45,350 nucleotides of DNA, taken from NCBI RefSeq assembly GCF_002849695.1, contig NZ_CP018938.1, forward strand, positions 1 through 45,350, read 5' to 3'. The stretch comes from Bacteroides fragilis. Lineage in GTDB: Bacteria > Bacteroidota > Bacteroidia > Bacteroidales > Bacteroidaceae. The translations under genes and the position numbers were made by a program. The notes under the pieces were generated by a model. That model was not told the DNA's origin and made no database searches. It saw only the letters and a program-made list of their open reading frames with translations. Of this stretch, positions 18,623-30,075 are shown piece after piece. Each line of letters begins with the position of its first letter. Within the stretch, counting starts at the first letter, position 1.

Positions 18623-20383
18623 TTAATATCCCGGATTCTGATCGTTTTTCAACAATGGATTCAAGTCAATTGCACCTTGAGGTATAGGCATAAGCATCAA
18701 ACGCTCATCCCAAACTTTGTTGATTACAACATATCCGTTTGGAGCATAAGAAGGACCATTCATAGCCTTGCTGCAATAGTCGTTTCCATAGCGGCGTATA
18801 TCATCAAAACGATGGCCTTCTGCCGCTAATTCAATACGCCGTTCATTACGTACAAAAGCCAGAGCTTCTTCTTTAGAAGGCATGGAAGTCGGTACATCCG
18901 GCATACCACAACGATCGCGCAGGTCATTCAATGCTTTCTGTACTTCTGTATCCCATCCGGAGTTCTGGATACGTGCTTCTGCGTATGTCAGCAATACTTC
19001 AGCATAGCGAATCACCGGATAATCTTCTTCAGCAGTCCAAGTATCATAAGGATCGAGAGTAACCATTTTACGATAAAAATATCCCGTCCATGATTCATTA
19101 CCATCTTTATTTATCAGATCCGGATCCCAACGGAAATAGAATGTGCCTTTAACAGTTTCATGCCATCCTTTGAAAGGGAACATCATAGATACATATAAAC
19201 GACTGTCACGATTGCGGAATTCTTTCATATAGTCGTATTTCATAATATCCGTTTGCGGAACTTTTTCAATGAATTGAGATTGGCTCATATCTTTAAAGTC
19301 TTTCCATATTTCGGCATAACGTTCTTTACGCTGTTCCATAGTGATGTCATTACGCATTGTTTTACCATCCACATCCCAGTATGCGTCAATTAAGTCCTGC
19401 ATCGGTTCATAAGAACAGTATCCGTCGTATTGAGAGAATGATTTGGGTATGAAATATGTATATCTTGTCCAATCATAGTTGTTTGCATCAGCCATGTACT
19501 CACGTGTTACAATATACTCCGGATTGGCGGGAGATGCGTTACCTTTGTGCCACAATGATTCATAACTGAACATACCTTTCACGAATTTATCTTTATCGAT
19601 ACCTTTGGCTGCATAATCAATATAAGCATCCATTTCGTTGGCTTCTTTTTGTTGCGCTGTGGTGAGTGACGACACACGGAACAGAGAATGATGTCCTTCA
19701 GAAATGATTTTTCCGGCAGATGACTCTGCTTCGGCGTAATTTCCAAAATACAAGGCGGCACGTGCACGAAGGGCCAGAGCACCGGCACGAGTGATACGTC
19801 CTGTTTCATACATGTAGCTACCGTTATAACTATCAGGAAGGATTTCCGCTATTTCTGCCAATTCGTCAAGAATGAACTTCCGGACAGTTTCCACTTCGTC
19901 ACGTTTAACATTCGGTGCGTCATAAGCTAAAACGTCCGTAATTACCGGAACTTTTCCGAATTTCGTGGTCAAATCAAGATAACTTAAAGCGCGGAAAAAA
20001 CGTGCTTCTGCCTTCATGCGTGTTTTTAGTTCATCACTGACTGCACATTTATCTACATTAGCAATAAAGTTATTCACTACACGAACGGTACCAAAATAGT
20101 AGCTTCCATATCCATTGGCTGTACTTATACCGTTTTGTTGTACCATTTCGAAGTTTCCTTCCCAAGGTTTGTGGCTATGTGCATTATCTGTACACAATTC
20201 ATCCCAAATGTCTACACCATCCAATGTAGAATAGCAGGTATTTAAAGCATACCATGCATCTTTTTCCGTTTGCCAAAAGTTTTCTGCTGCAATGTCAGCA
20301 GGTGGAACCACATCTAAATCGCAGGCTGTTAACGCTCCTGTGAGACATAATCCCAATGCAATTTTTCTTATATTGTTTTTCAT
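18623..20383 (-). CDS. SusD-like outer-membrane lipoprotein (pair 2)
   Basis: This 586-residue SusD/RagB protein has signal MKNNIRKIALGLCLTGALTAC (lipobox LTAC). It is a paralogue of SusD1, sharing CDLDVxPPxxIAAExxWxTxKDAWYxLN at the N terminus and a near-identical C-terminal signature (NDLRDRCGMPDVP, RRIELAAEGHRFDDIRRYG, MLMPIPQGAIDLNPLL). It should form the ligand-binding lid of SusC2. It begins 28 bp after the susC2 stop and is followed by its own terminator. The frame is intact. Confidence 0.93.
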   Translation of the reverse strand: MKNNIRKIALGLCLTGALTACDLDVVPPADIAAENFWQTEKDAWYALNTCYSTLDGVDIWDELCTDNAHSHKPWEGNFEMVQQNGISTANGYGSYYFGTVRVVNNFIANVDKCAVSDELKTRMKAEARFFRALSYLDLTTKFGKVPVITDVLAYDAPNVKRDEVETVRKFILDELAEIAEILPDSYNGSYMYETGRITRAGALALRARAALYFGNYAEAESSAGKIISEGHHSLFRVSSLTTAQQKEANEMDAYIDYAAKGIDKDKFVKGMFSYESLWHKGNASPANPEYIVTREYMADANNYDWTRYTYFIPKSFSQYDGYCSYEPMQDLIDAYWDVDGKTMRNDITMEQRKERYAEIWKDFKDMSQSQFIEKVPQTDIMKYDYMKEFRNRDSRLYVSMMFPFKGWHETVKGTFYFRWDPDLINKDGNESWTGYFYRKMVTLDPYDTWTAEEDYPVIRYAEVLLTYAEARIQNSGWDTEVQKALNDLRDRCGMPDVPTSMPSKEEALAFVRNERRIELAAEGHRFDDIRRYGNDYCSKAMNGPSYAPNGYVVINKVWDERLMLMPIPQGAIDLNPLLKNDQNPGY

Positions 20384-20411
20384 TGTGAATTCTATTTTTT
20401 AATGAATGATT

Positions 20412-23400
20412 TTAGAATGATATGTTTACACCAAATGCTACCGATTTGGTTCCCAGCGTATAAATCACACCACCGGCTGTTTCCGGATCAAAGTCTTCCA
20501 TCTTTTTATCAGCACGTACTGTGAACAGGTTTTCTCCTGTTACATATACCTTCAATGACTGCAATCCCCAGCTCTTCACTGTGGCAGATGGTACCGTATA
20601 TCCCAATGACAAAGTCTTGAAACGGAAATAGTCCGAGTCAAACAAATGATAATCACTGAAATTACGATTATAAGTTGTGTGTACACTACTTGCCGAGTAG
20701 AGACGAGGATAAGCAGCATATGGATTTGGATTCTCTTCTGTCCATCTCTTCAGATGGTATTTTCTTGGGTTATCCTGACCATGGTAGAATGGGTGAACAC
20801 CATATACGTCAAATGCTACCTTAGTTCCACTGATTCCTTGTCCAAACATACTGAATTCAAAACCTTTATATTGTAGACTTAAGTTTACACCATATGTGAA
20901 GTCGGGCACATCTTTACCAAGAATAGTACGATCTTCGTCTGTGATCTCCTGTTTGTACTCGATGTCACGTTGAGGAACAAATTTAACATCACCTGCATTA
21001 GGTACTACTCCACTTAATGTGTAGTAATGCCCGGCATCAATATCAGCTTGAGTATACAGTCCGTCTGTTTTAAATCCATAGAAAGAACCGATTGATTCCC
21101 CTTTTTTCAGGATATACTTCACGATATAACTGCTGGTCTGAATAATATTGTCCGAACCGCCTAAGTTGGTAATTTTATTTTTATTGGTAGCAATGTTAGC
21201 TCCGATGCTGTAGTTAACAGCTCCAATCTTGTTACGGTGATTCAAGGCTAATTCGAAACCTGTGTTTTTCACTTTACCAATGTTTTGTGAAGGTGCAGCT
21301 GTGATACCGGTTTCTGTAGGTACGTTATATCCCAACAAAATATCACTTGTGTTTTTGATATAGTAATCAGCTGTTACACCCAGAAGTCCATTGAAAATGT
21401 CGAAGTCCAAACCAATATCAGTTAAAGCAACTTTTTCCCAACCGAGCGTTTCATTAGCAGGTTTGGATTCACCGATACCGATTACGGGCGAATCACTGAA
21501 ATTATAATGGTTTCCACTGCTGTAATTCTGAAAATAATCATAATTTCCTACATTGTTTATATTACCAAGAGTACCATAAGAAGCTCTGATTTTCAGATTA
21601 TTGATCCACTCGATGTCTTTCATGAAGCCTTCTTCATTCATTCTCCATCCAGCCGAGAATGAAGGAAAATATCCCCAACGGTGATCTTTGTGGAAACGTG
21701 AAGATGCATCTGCACGCATGTTTACTTCCAATAAATACCGATCCATCAAAGTATAGTTAACACGAGCAAAATAAGACAACATCTTATATTCTGATGAACC
21801 TGCACCATTGGTATAGCCTGCTCCCGACGTAGAGCCGGCTTCCATATCTGTTAATGCGTCAGATGGAAACTCTTCACGTGATCCTGCCAGTCTTTCATAT
21901 TTATAATGCTCGTAAGATGTACCTACCAATGCTCCTACTGAATGTTTATCATTCGACCAGTCATATCTGGCTGTCGCCGTATAAAGCATTGTATTTGTAC
22001 TCTGCCAGTCCATACTCATTTTATTTTTGGTTACTCCGGTTCCAACTATTTCTTCTCCGGAAAAGTAATTTATGGCATTAGGTTGTAAGGCGGTGTAACT
22101 TTTGCTCTTATATTCATATCCTTTGAATACACCTTGTCCGCTAATAATAAGCCCTTTTACCGGTTTGATATCAAAACCGAGATCGTACATGGTATTTTCA
22201 CTTTTTGATTTACTCCAATCCGATTTGCTCAATGCACGGAGTGGATTGTTTGTGATGAAGCTACTTGTTGCTGATTGACCTCCGTTCACAGTTCCCCAAT
22301 CACCATTTGACTGTTTTGCAACGAATGTAACCGGTACCATTGAGAAACTGGCCAATGAAGGTGCGCCACAATCACGGTCGGAATCATTGCGGATATATTT
22401 TACTCCTGCCTTTACAGTCAGCCACTTGGTGATATCTGAACTCAGATTGGTATTCAAGTTGTAACGTTGGCTATCTTGTCCGGGGATCATGTTGTCTTTA
22501 TACACATAGCCCAAACCGATAAAGTAACGTATCTTATCTGTTCCACCACTGAAATCCAAGGAATGCTGAGTGGTCAGTACATTTTTGTCTAATATCAGAT
22601 CATTCCAATCTGTGTTTGGATATAAGTCTGGTTTAGAACCATCTCTGAAATAGCCAATTTCTTCCTCGGTATACCCTTGGTATTTTCCACCTTTTGGATT
22701 GGAATTGTAGAGAGCCTCATTGTACAACTCTGCATATTGGGTAGAATTGACGTACTCCGGTTTGTAAGTAGGGTTACTCAAACCTACGTAACCACTGTAC
22801 GAAACGTTCATTTTATCATTTTTTCCCTGTTTGGTAGTTACCAATACTACACCATAGGCCGCACGTGAACCGTAAATGGCCGATGAAGCAGCATCTTTCA
22901 GGAAAGAAATAGATTCGATACTATTTGGATCAAGGTTAGAAAAGAATGTGGCATCCGCAATTGCACCATCGATTACGTAGAGAGGTGATGAAGTTCCTAA
23001 GTTACCACGTCCACGGAAGTTAATACTTGGTGTTTGTCCGGGACGTGAAATAACGGTTACTCCAGGTACTGTACCTTGCACAGCCGACAACACGTTCGTC
23101 TGTACGCGGTCTTTGATTTCATCAGTACTAACCGAAGCTACCGAACCGGTTAAGTTTACTTTCTTTTGTGTACCATAACCTACCACTACCACTTCGTCCA
23201 GAGTCTTGGTATCTTCCTTCATTGTGATACTATAGTTGGTTACTCCCGGATGAATTTTTACGGTTTGTGGCATATAACCAATATAGGTTATTTGCAATTC
23301 ATTACCTGATACTGTTAACTTGAAACCTCCTTCCATATCAGTAATTGTACCATTACTTGCCGATCCTTTTTCTACAACAGAAGCACCAATAATCGGTTCT

Positions 23401-23822
23401 CCGGCAGTATCTTTCACTTGTCCCGTGATACGTACACTTTTCTGTTGTTGGAGAGAGGATGTTTTAGAAGTTTCTATCTTTGCTGCCGAAACAACAATCT
23501 GATTATCTACTATTTTATAAGTATAACCGGAGTTATTAAAAATCTGATCCAATACTTTCTCAATAGGTGCATCCGTAACATCTACAGAAACTTTCTTACT
23601 GAGTTTTACCTGATTGTCATTGTAAAAGAAGGTATACCCACTTTTTTGCTCTAATTCCCGTATCACATTTTGAATAGAGACATTAGTCCTCTTCATGGAT
23701 ATTTTAAGAATTTGGGCATAGGTAGTGACAGGCACCATACAAACCAGACAGATTGCCAAAACAAACGCCAGTTGTTTTTTGACTTTTTGCGGGTTAAACC
23801 ACCGCAGATTGCATTTTTTCAT
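20412..23822 (-). CDS. SusC-like TonB-dependent transducer (pair 2), STN domain
   Basis: This 1136-residue protein has the same architecture as SusC1: signal peptide ending VTTYA/Q, STN domain (FFYNDNQVKLSKK), carboxypeptidase-like domain (ITGQVKDTAGEPIIGASV), plug (KTLDEVVVVGYGTQKK, LYVIDGAIADATFF) and barrel. Long stretches of the barrel are nearly the same as SusC1 (for example TLMDRYLLEVNMRADASSRF), so pairs 1 and 2 arose by tandem duplication. The STN domain differs from the SusC1/SusC4 version at a modest number of residues. The last 44 bases up to the start codon are shared with susC1 and susC4. Confidence 0.95.
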   Translation of the reverse strand: MKKCNLRWFNPQKVKKQLAFVLAICLVCMVPVTTYAQILKISMKRTNVSIQNVIRELEQKSGYTFFYNDNQVKLSKKVSVDVTDAPIEKVLDQIFNNSGYTYKIVDNQIVVSAAKIETSKTSSLQQQKSVRITGQVKDTAGEPIIGASVVEKGSASNGTITDMEGGFKLTVSGNELQITYIGYMPQTVKIHPGVTNYSITMKEDTKTLDEVVVVGYGTQKKVNLTGSVASVSTDEIKDRVQTNVLSAVQGTVPGVTVISRPGQTPSINFRGRGNLGTSSPLYVIDGAIADATFFSNLDPNSIESISFLKDAASSAIYGSRAAYGVVLVTTKQGKNDKMNVSYSGYVGLSNPTYKPEYVNSTQYAELYNEALYNSNPKGGKYQGYTEEEIGYFRDGSKPDLYPNTDWNDLILDKNVLTTQHSLDFSGGTDKIRYFIGLGYVYKDNMIPGQDSQRYNLNTNLSSDITKWLTVKAGVKYIRNDSDRDCGAPSLASFSMVPVTFVAKQSNGDWGTVNGGQSATSSFITNNPLRALSKSDWSKSKSENTMYDLGFDIKPVKGLIISGQGVFKGYEYKSKSYTALQPNAINYFSGEEIVGTGVTKNKMSMDWQSTNTMLYTATARYDWSNDKHSVGALVGTSYEHYKYERLAGSREEFPSDALTDMEAGSTSGAGYTNGAGSSEYKMLSYFARVNYTLMDRYLLEVNMRADASSRFHKDHRWGYFPSFSAGWRMNEEGFMKDIEWINNLKIRASYGTLGNINNVGNYDYFQNYSSGNHYNFSDSPVIGIGESKPANETLGWEKVALTDIGLDFDIFNGLLGVTADYYIKNTSDILLGYNVPTETGITAAPSQNIGKVKNTGFELALNHRNKIGAVNYSIGANIATNKNKITNLGGSDNIIQTSSYIVKYILKKGESIGSFYGFKTDGLYTQADIDAGHYYTLSGVVPNAGDVKFVPQRDIEYKQEITDEDRTILGKDVPDFTYGVNLSLQYKGFEFSMFGQGISGTKVAFDVYGVHPFYHGQDNPRKYHLKRWTEENPNPYAAYPRLYSASSVHTTYNRNFSDYHLFDSDYFRFKTLSLGYTVPSATVKSWGLQSLKVYVTGENLFTVRADKKMEDFDPETAGGVIYTLGTKSVAFGVNISF

Positions 23823-23965
23823 AAATACGATTAATTATTAGATTGTAATTTTGATTGATAAAGAGGGTACATGATTCTTTTTGTACCAACGTACCTCGGC
23901 TAACTAAGTTGTCATTTTTCTTTGTGCATTTCTTTCTTTTTATTTAGGTTTAAAATGATGAATTA

Positions 23966-23985
23966 TCCAAGTTCCGTATGAACTT
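23966..23985 (-). repeat. 20-bp inverted repeat P2 upstream of susC2
   Basis: On the minus strand it reads AAGTTCATACGGAACTTGGA, a palindrome AAGTTC/GAACTT with spacer ATACG. The identical sequence is at 31823-31842 on the plus strand between fecR and susC4. It is placed about 145 bp before the susC2 start, as P1 is before susC1. Confidence 0.8.
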
Positions 23986-24040
23986 GGTATAAGGGCAATT
24001 TCAAAAAGACAACTAATAATAATCGTATTACATATAGAAA

Positions 24041-24072
24041 GAGGCTTATCTATTTAGTTATAGATAAGCCTC
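24041..24072 (-). terminator. Hairpin terminator of susD3
   Basis: GAGGCTTATCTAT (24041-24053) pairs perfectly with ATAGATAAGCCTC (24060-24072). It is 46 bp beyond the susD3 stop and before the susC2 leader. The T tract on the minus strand is weak (CTTTCT). Confidence 0.7.
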
Positions 24073-24117
24073 ACATTTTTATTAAAAATCTATTGAAGTA
24101 CGTTTCGTCAAACGCTT

Positions 24118-25884
24118 CTAATTACTGGTAGGATTCTGTGTTAAGGTTCCGGGATAAGAATTAATAGCACTTTGTGGAATAAAATAAATAACCCGATAGT
24201 CTGTAGCAGGAATTTCAAGCATGGCATCATGTACTCCGGGATATTTGCGAGTTAATGTTTCACAATTGCGAAATACATCATAACTACGTTCTGCTTGATA
24301 GGCCAGCTCTAATTGTCTCTCTTTTTCTATTCGCGCCTTAGCGTTGGAAGCATTTAAGTCATTATAACCTCCGCCGGGTAAAGAGCGTTCACGAATGATA
24401 TTCAGATCTGCTTGTGCATGAGGATAATCACCTTTTTTGGCATATGCTTCTGCGCGATTCAAGTAAACCTCGCCTAAACGAGAGATGACAGGAGAATGTA
24501 ATTGAGATTCAGCTTCTCCGCTTGCAGTTCCTTCATTCGAACATTTGAGAATATAGAATTTGGGTTGCCCGCTTGAGAGTTCTATTTCATAATCAATAAC
24601 ACCGTGATAGATTTGACCGTCTGAATAGCTGATTGAATATTTTTCTTCACTACTGTTTATTAATGACAATGTGTAATTAGTTTCCCCCTCTTTACAAGTT
24701 ACAGTGTCACCTCTTTTAGAAACGGGCAATTGTACATATGTATATCCTGTATGTATGTTGTTTTTGTTGTATACATTCTTTATGAAACGGAATACTTCAA
24801 CATATTTACCATCACTATCCGTGATGTAGCTTGGTGAAATGAAATTTGCTCGTGCATCTACAATCTTTTTCTTGTCAGGACGCCAATCGTTACGTCCCTG
24901 TTCATTTAATAAATCCATGTATTTGGCACTCGCATACATTTCTCCCCAGCCTTGCTGTCCAGCATAAGAATACATTCCACCAATAGAATTCCAATAATCC
25001 GGCTTTTCTGATGCCATGATTTTTACTACAAAAATAGATTCTTTATTATTTTCCGGCATGAATGTATTATATCGCATAAAATTTTCACGGGAGAGCAACT
25101 CATATTTCAGTCCACCTTCATCAGTGGTGCTTTCAATGACTTTAGTTGCATAATCAATGGCCAACTGGGCATTTTCACTATTGGGTGCTTCATAAGTTCC
25201 ACTCATAAATAAATAAATACGAGACAACATGGCCCATGCCGCTTCTTTAGATGCATATGCAGGACCTTCTCGTTTGGTTTCTCCATTTTCCATCAATCGG
25301 GCCGCTGCTTTCAGGTCATCAATAGCTTGTTCATAAGTATCTTGAACAGTCGAACGATCAGGAAGATTAAGATTATTCACATCGTCTGGCGTACCGTTTA
25401 CAATAGGGACTCCCATATGTCCTTCCGGCTTGTCCCAATAAGGACGTCCGAAAGCACGTCCAAGATAAAAATACATCATACCACGGATATAGTAGCATTC
25501 ACCCAGTTGATAATCAATGGTTTTGCTTTGTCCTTCATCAATCATTTTAATAATATTCGAAGCTTGTGCAATAGCTTTGTATCCGGAGTCCCAAAAGCTT
25601 TGTAGACGATAATTATCAGCATCGCGGGAATAAGAAATAAAATCGAAAAAGGCATCCGTTGATGATTTATCTTTCGCCATATTATCACCCGCATATTCCC
25701 CTAAACGATGCATAGGATCCGACCAACTTTTTAATTGTGCATAGCATCCATTTACAAGTGACTCTAATGAAGAGGTAGGATCCTGAGTTATTTGTTCGGC
25801 TGACATTGAACCATAAGGAAGTCTGTCTATGTCACAAGCGGTTAAAGTGGCAACCGCACATAGTAGAGTTATTATTTTTTTCAT
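24118..25884 (-). CDS. SusD-like outer-membrane lipoprotein (pair 3)
   Basis: This 588-residue SusD/RagB protein has lipoprotein signal MKKIITLLCAVATLTAC (lipobox LTAC). Family features are DIDRLPYGSMSAEQI, the TPR-like YYIRGMMYFYLGRAFGRPYW, SRLGEVYLNRAEAYAKKGDYPHAQADLNIIRER and the C-terminal VIYFIPQSAINSYPGTLTQNP. It is only distantly related to SusD1 and SusD2 and so should bind a different ligand. It lies 13 bp after susC3. The frame is intact. Confidence 0.92.
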   Translation of the reverse strand: MKKIITLLCAVATLTACDIDRLPYGSMSAEQITQDPTSSLESLVNGCYAQLKSWSDPMHRLGEYAGDNMAKDKSSTDAFFDFISYSRDADNYRLQSFWDSGYKAIAQASNIIKMIDEGQSKTIDYQLGECYYIRGMMYFYLGRAFGRPYWDKPEGHMGVPIVNGTPDDVNNLNLPDRSTVQDTYEQAIDDLKAAARLMENGETKREGPAYASKEAAWAMLSRIYLFMSGTYEAPNSENAQLAIDYATKVIESTTDEGGLKYELLSRENFMRYNTFMPENNKESIFVVKIMASEKPDYWNSIGGMYSYAGQQGWGEMYASAKYMDLLNEQGRNDWRPDKKKIVDARANFISPSYITDSDGKYVEVFRFIKNVYNKNNIHTGYTYVQLPVSKRGDTVTCKEGETNYTLSLINSSEEKYSISYSDGQIYHGVIDYEIELSSGQPKFYILKCSNEGTASGEAESQLHSPVISRLGEVYLNRAEAYAKKGDYPHAQADLNIIRERSLPGGGYNDLNASNAKARIEKERQLELAYQAERSYDVFRNCETLTRKYPGVHDAMLEIPATDYRVIYFIPQSAINSYPGTLTQNPTSN

Positions 25885-25897
25885 ATAATCGTTACTT

Positions 25898-28800
25898 TTA
25901 GAATGTTAAATTAAGCCCAAACATAAATTTACGTACAGTTGGATAAACCGAAGGTAATGCAGTACCTATTACAGAACCATCACTGGCCGGAATTTCCGGA
26001 TCTACGCCTGAGTAATTTGTAACACAGAACAGGTTCTCTCCAGTGAAGAAAATTCTCATATTATTAATATAATATTGAGGCAATTTTAGGTTGTAACCGA
26101 TTGATAATGATCTCAACTTAAGATAGTCATTTTTTTCAAGATAGCGCGAGGAAGAACTGTTCGACTTACTCGTATTACTATAAGAAGCCACCGGATGTGT
26201 AGCTATATCTCCCGGTTTTTCCCAACGATTCCATCCCTTTTGAAGTTTCATTTGATTTCGATCGTTATATGCTCCGTCTGAATCATATTCCTGGCGAGAA
26301 TAATTATAGATTTGCCCTCCTACAGAGTAGCCAAATACTGCATTCAGATCAATATCTTTCCAGCGGAGTACCGTACTAAATCCTCCAAAGATGTCTGGAG
26401 ATGAACTTCCACATTTCACTTGATCAGCCTCAGAATAATTACTTGTTTTCTGACGTGATAAAGTTCCATCTTCATTTTCTACGGTTTTATACCACTGAGG
26501 TGCCCCATTTTCCGGGTTTACACCTGCCCATTCTTTCAGATAATAAGTATCACATGGATAACCTGGCTGTAATACTCTTTTGGCTGTACCTGCAATCGAT
26601 GTTCCATCTGAAATAATAATTGGCTTTTCTACAAATTGTCCCTCAGCGTTCTTTGTCTTATAGAGTTTCTTTAATTTGTTCTTATTATGTCCCAAGTTAA
26701 TTTCTATATTCCAATCCCAGTCTTTCGTACGGATAATATCACCGCCAATGGACAATTCAAATCCTTGATTTTGCATTTCACCAATATTCTTCCACATACT
26801 TGTCACTCCTACTAATCCGGAAATGGGTACTGCATATAGAATGTTACTTGTGTACTTATTATACCAGTCAAAACTTGCTCTCAACCGATTATCAAAAAAA
26901 GCTACGTCAACTCCGGTGCCTGTAGTATAAGTCTTTTCCCAAGTAAGGTCTTTATTGCCCAATTGTGATATCAAGGCTCCGGATTCTTCGTTATATTTAG
27001 AAGATACTGAATAGAGATCGTATTGGGGATAAAGTGAACTTGGTCGGTTACCCACCGAGCCATAAGATATACGTAATTTCAATACATCAACCCAAGAGGC
27101 ATGAAACCATTTCTCACGATTAATGTTCCATCCGGCACTGATAGAAAAGAAATTTCCATATTTTGCATTATCTCCGAAATTAGAGGCTCCATCGCGACGG
27201 AACGATAGTTGTGCCAGATATTTATTATCAAAAGCATAGTTTGCATTAAATAAAAGAGACTGTACCGCCCACTCACTAATACTACCACCAACTTTCTCCG
27301 GTTTAGCTACCACGTCCAATACTTCGAAACCGGGAATAAATCCTATTCCATACATATCTGTTGCTTTGGCCCAATAATCGTTGAATTCATAAGCAGCCAA
27401 CGCATTTATTGAATGTTTACCAAACATTTTGTTAAAACGTATGATATGGTTAGAATAACGACGTACAGTGGTAGTTTGATATTCACGCATACGCCCATCT
27501 ACTCCCTCTCCACTACTTGAGCGCGGATCTGTATATTCACTGTAATTATAGCCTATGTATTTATAGTTATTGACGGATGAAAAACTCAGCCAGTCAGTAA
27601 TTCTAATATCAAAATCTAAATTACCCATAAATTCATAATTGGTAGAGTTCGAATTATTCCACTGCAGATCGTATAGATAATTGCTATTAGAACTGTTCAC
27701 CCATCCTGTATATCTATTGGGAACCAAATTCCCTTCTTCATCAAAAGGACTATCCCATGGCAGTCTTTGGAACATGGAAGTTACATCATACTGTTTATCT
27801 TCAATATCCCGTCGCGATCCTGCCAGTGCAGGTTTTATACTCAACCATTCAAAGGGGTTATAGGTTGTTTTTAACCGGAAGTTATATCGTGTGTAATCAT
27901 AGCCTTTCACTGCTCCTTCTTCATCATAGACACCGATGGAAAGGAAAGATCTGATTTTCTCATTACCTCCGGATAAAGAAACATTGTAATCTTGGGTAAC
28001 TCCTGTTTGGGCAGCCAAATCAAACCAATCGAAATTACAATTTCGCAGTTCATCATTATAACGTGAAAAAGTAATCGCTTCCTGATTTGAGAATGATTTA
28101 TAGTAATCATATAGCTCCGCTCCATCCATCATTTCCATATTTCCTCTCCCTAACTTACTGATACCAACTTTTGCAGAGACATTTACTGTCATCTTTTCTG
28201 CTTTACCATTTTTGGTTGTTACCAGAATAACGCCGTTGGCTCCTTGTGAACCATAAATAGCAGTAGAAGCAGCATCTTTTAGGATAGTCATTGTTTCTAT
28301 ATCACTTGGATTCAAAGCACCGGCATTTGAACCAACAATCACTCCATCAATAACCCATAATGGAGCAGTGGTCCACTTAAAGTTGCTTGTCCACGAATCA
28401 CGACAGCTCCTCCTGACCCGGGTTGTCCCGACCCTGGAGCTACATATACTCCCGGAACCTTTCCGTTTAACATATTTTCTACTGAAGGGGTAGTAATATC
28501 TTTTAGTTTATCGCTCTTAACTGTTTGTAGCGCACCAGTCAAGCTCTCTTTCTTTTGTGTACTATACCCAACTACCACTACTTCATCTAATGTTTTGGTA
28601 TCTTCCTTCATTATTACATTATAAGAGCTTACCCCCGGTTTGAGATTAATGGTTTGAGGAATATATCCAATGTAACTAACCTGGAGTTCATTGCCTGTTA
28701 CTATAAGAGAAAATTCGCCATTCACGTTAGTGATAGTCCCGTTTGAAGAAGATCCTTTTTCTATTATAGATGCTCCTATTATAGGATCTCCTGCAATATC

Positions 28801-29208
28801 TTTTACTACACCGGTCACTTTTTGTTGTTTTTGCTGTTGAACCGTTTGTTGCGCAGTTGTGGTGGGGATTGTATATATAACAATTTGATTCTCTACTATT
28901 CTATAAGAGTACCCGGAATTTTCAAATATCTGATTTAGAACAACTTCTATCGGAGCATCTTCTACATTTATAGAAACCTTTTTATCTAACTTCACTTGAT
29001 TATCATTATAGAAAAAAGTATATTCACTTCCTTTTTCTAACTCTTGTAATACCGATTGGATAGAAGTGTTACTCTTTTTTATTGAGAATTTGAGTACTTG
29101 TGCAAATGTGCTGATAGGTATTGCACAAACTAAACTAATAGCAACAGCAATTGCTATTTGCTTTTTTACTTTTTGTGGATTAAACCACTTTTGATTGCAT
29201 TTTTTCAT
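25898..29208 (-). CDS. SusC-like TonB-dependent transducer (pair 3), STN domain, one apparent frameshift
   Basis: This transporter has signal peptide MKKCNQKWFNPQKVKKQIAI...STFA/Q, an STN domain (FFYNDNQVKLDKK), a carboxypeptidase-like domain (VTGVVKDIAGDPIIGASI), a plug (KTLDEVVVVGYSTQKK) and a barrel ending RKFMFGLNLTF. I start it at 29208 to match MKKCN of its paralogues, not at an upstream in-frame ATG. The frame breaks near 28371; one C added to CC gives GPTAPLWVIDGVIVGSNAG, the expected plug sequence, and about 1103 residues. The barrel is the most divergent of the minus-strand three. Confidence 0.92.
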
Positions 29209-29338
29209 AAATACCATAATTATTAGATTATAATTTAAATTTAACAAATAATAGGCGTTGCCCTTTAAGAATCCCGTGCTTGATTAACATGTTTCACTGT
29301 TTTTTCCAATTTTCTTATTTGAATCTTTTTAGGGTGTA

Positions 29339-29369
29339 AAATCGTGTTCTACTTAAGTTCTTCGAGAAC
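29339..29369 (-). repeat. 31-bp inverted repeat P3 upstream of susC3
   Basis: Its reverse complement is identical to 31764-31794, which is the last six codons and stop of fecR plus ten bases. On the minus strand, reading toward susC3, it therefore spells VLEELK-stop. It contains the palindrome GTTCTCGAAGAAC. It lies about 130 bp before the susC3 start, the same position as P1 and P2 at their genes. Confidence 0.88.
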
Positions 29370-29716
29370 TATTGCATTTTTATCCTTTATTTATTTTTAT
29401 TATAGGGTCCTGTTTACATTTTGATTATTTCATGCTTTTTTATCATTTTGTATTTTCTATCTCATCTGTATTGCTGGTTTTAGCACCCGAACCAAAGATC
29501 TGAGGAAAAAAACAGCTGTGTTGCTGTTAGAGAAAGTTATATTTGATAGGATAAAGCCTCCAATTTTGTGTATTTGCTCGATAAAACAAACGATATAGCT
29601 CTTTAATGATATGTATTAAGTGAATTAACGATGATTTATGATAGTAGAAATGTAAACGGGAAAAATTAGTAAATAGCTTCCTAAAGCAGATTTTTGAACT
29701 CTAACTTTTTAAGATG

Positions 29717-29742
29717 TTAACTTCGTACAAATAAAGAATTAA
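29717..29742 (+). repeat. Direct repeat, copy 1, upstream of the sigma-factor gene
   Basis: The 26-bp sequence beginning TTAACTTCGTACA and ending AGAATTAA recurs at 29761-29786 with two differences. The start-to-start distance is 44 bp, about four helical turns, so two proteins bound here would lie on the same DNA face. Possible operator of the regulator genes. Confidence 0.6.
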
Positions 29743-29760
29743 GGTTTTGTCAACAGGATA

Positions 29761-29786
29761 TTAACTTCGTACAGATAGAGAATTAA
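29761..29786 (+). repeat. Direct repeat, copy 2, upstream of the sigma-factor gene
   Basis: Second copy of the 26-bp repeat, 24 of 26 bases the same as 29717-29742. It lies about 310 bp before the putative promoter -7 box. Confidence 0.6.
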
Positions 29787-30075
29787 TTTCCTATATTCAG
29801 GAAACGAATAAGATCCTGCAATAAAATGTATTTTTACTTAAAAGGCAATTTTATATTGCATGATAATAGTATTTTTATTCAAGAAGAAATTATTATAGCA
29901 TCTTTTTAAAGAAAGTCTGAGTTAGCTAAATATAAAGATCCTCTCCCTTATGTCAACCTAAAATGAATTTTACTATCTTTTTTATATTTCTATAATCATT
30001 ATTATTTAAACACATCTTTTTATATTCAAATGCGCTCATTTGCTATAAATCCTCTATTTTTATTTTAAAATTTGT

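Larger units (their letters stand above)
29370..30075. other. Long AT-rich intergenic region between susC3 and the sigma-factor gene
   Basis: About 700 bp without a gene separate P3 from the sigma-factor promoter. I see no credible ORF on either strand. The only structure I can support is a pair of 26-bp direct repeats at 29717 and 29761. The region is strongly A/T rich. Under the inversion model it travels with the sigma/anti-sigma cassette. Confidence 0.6.
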
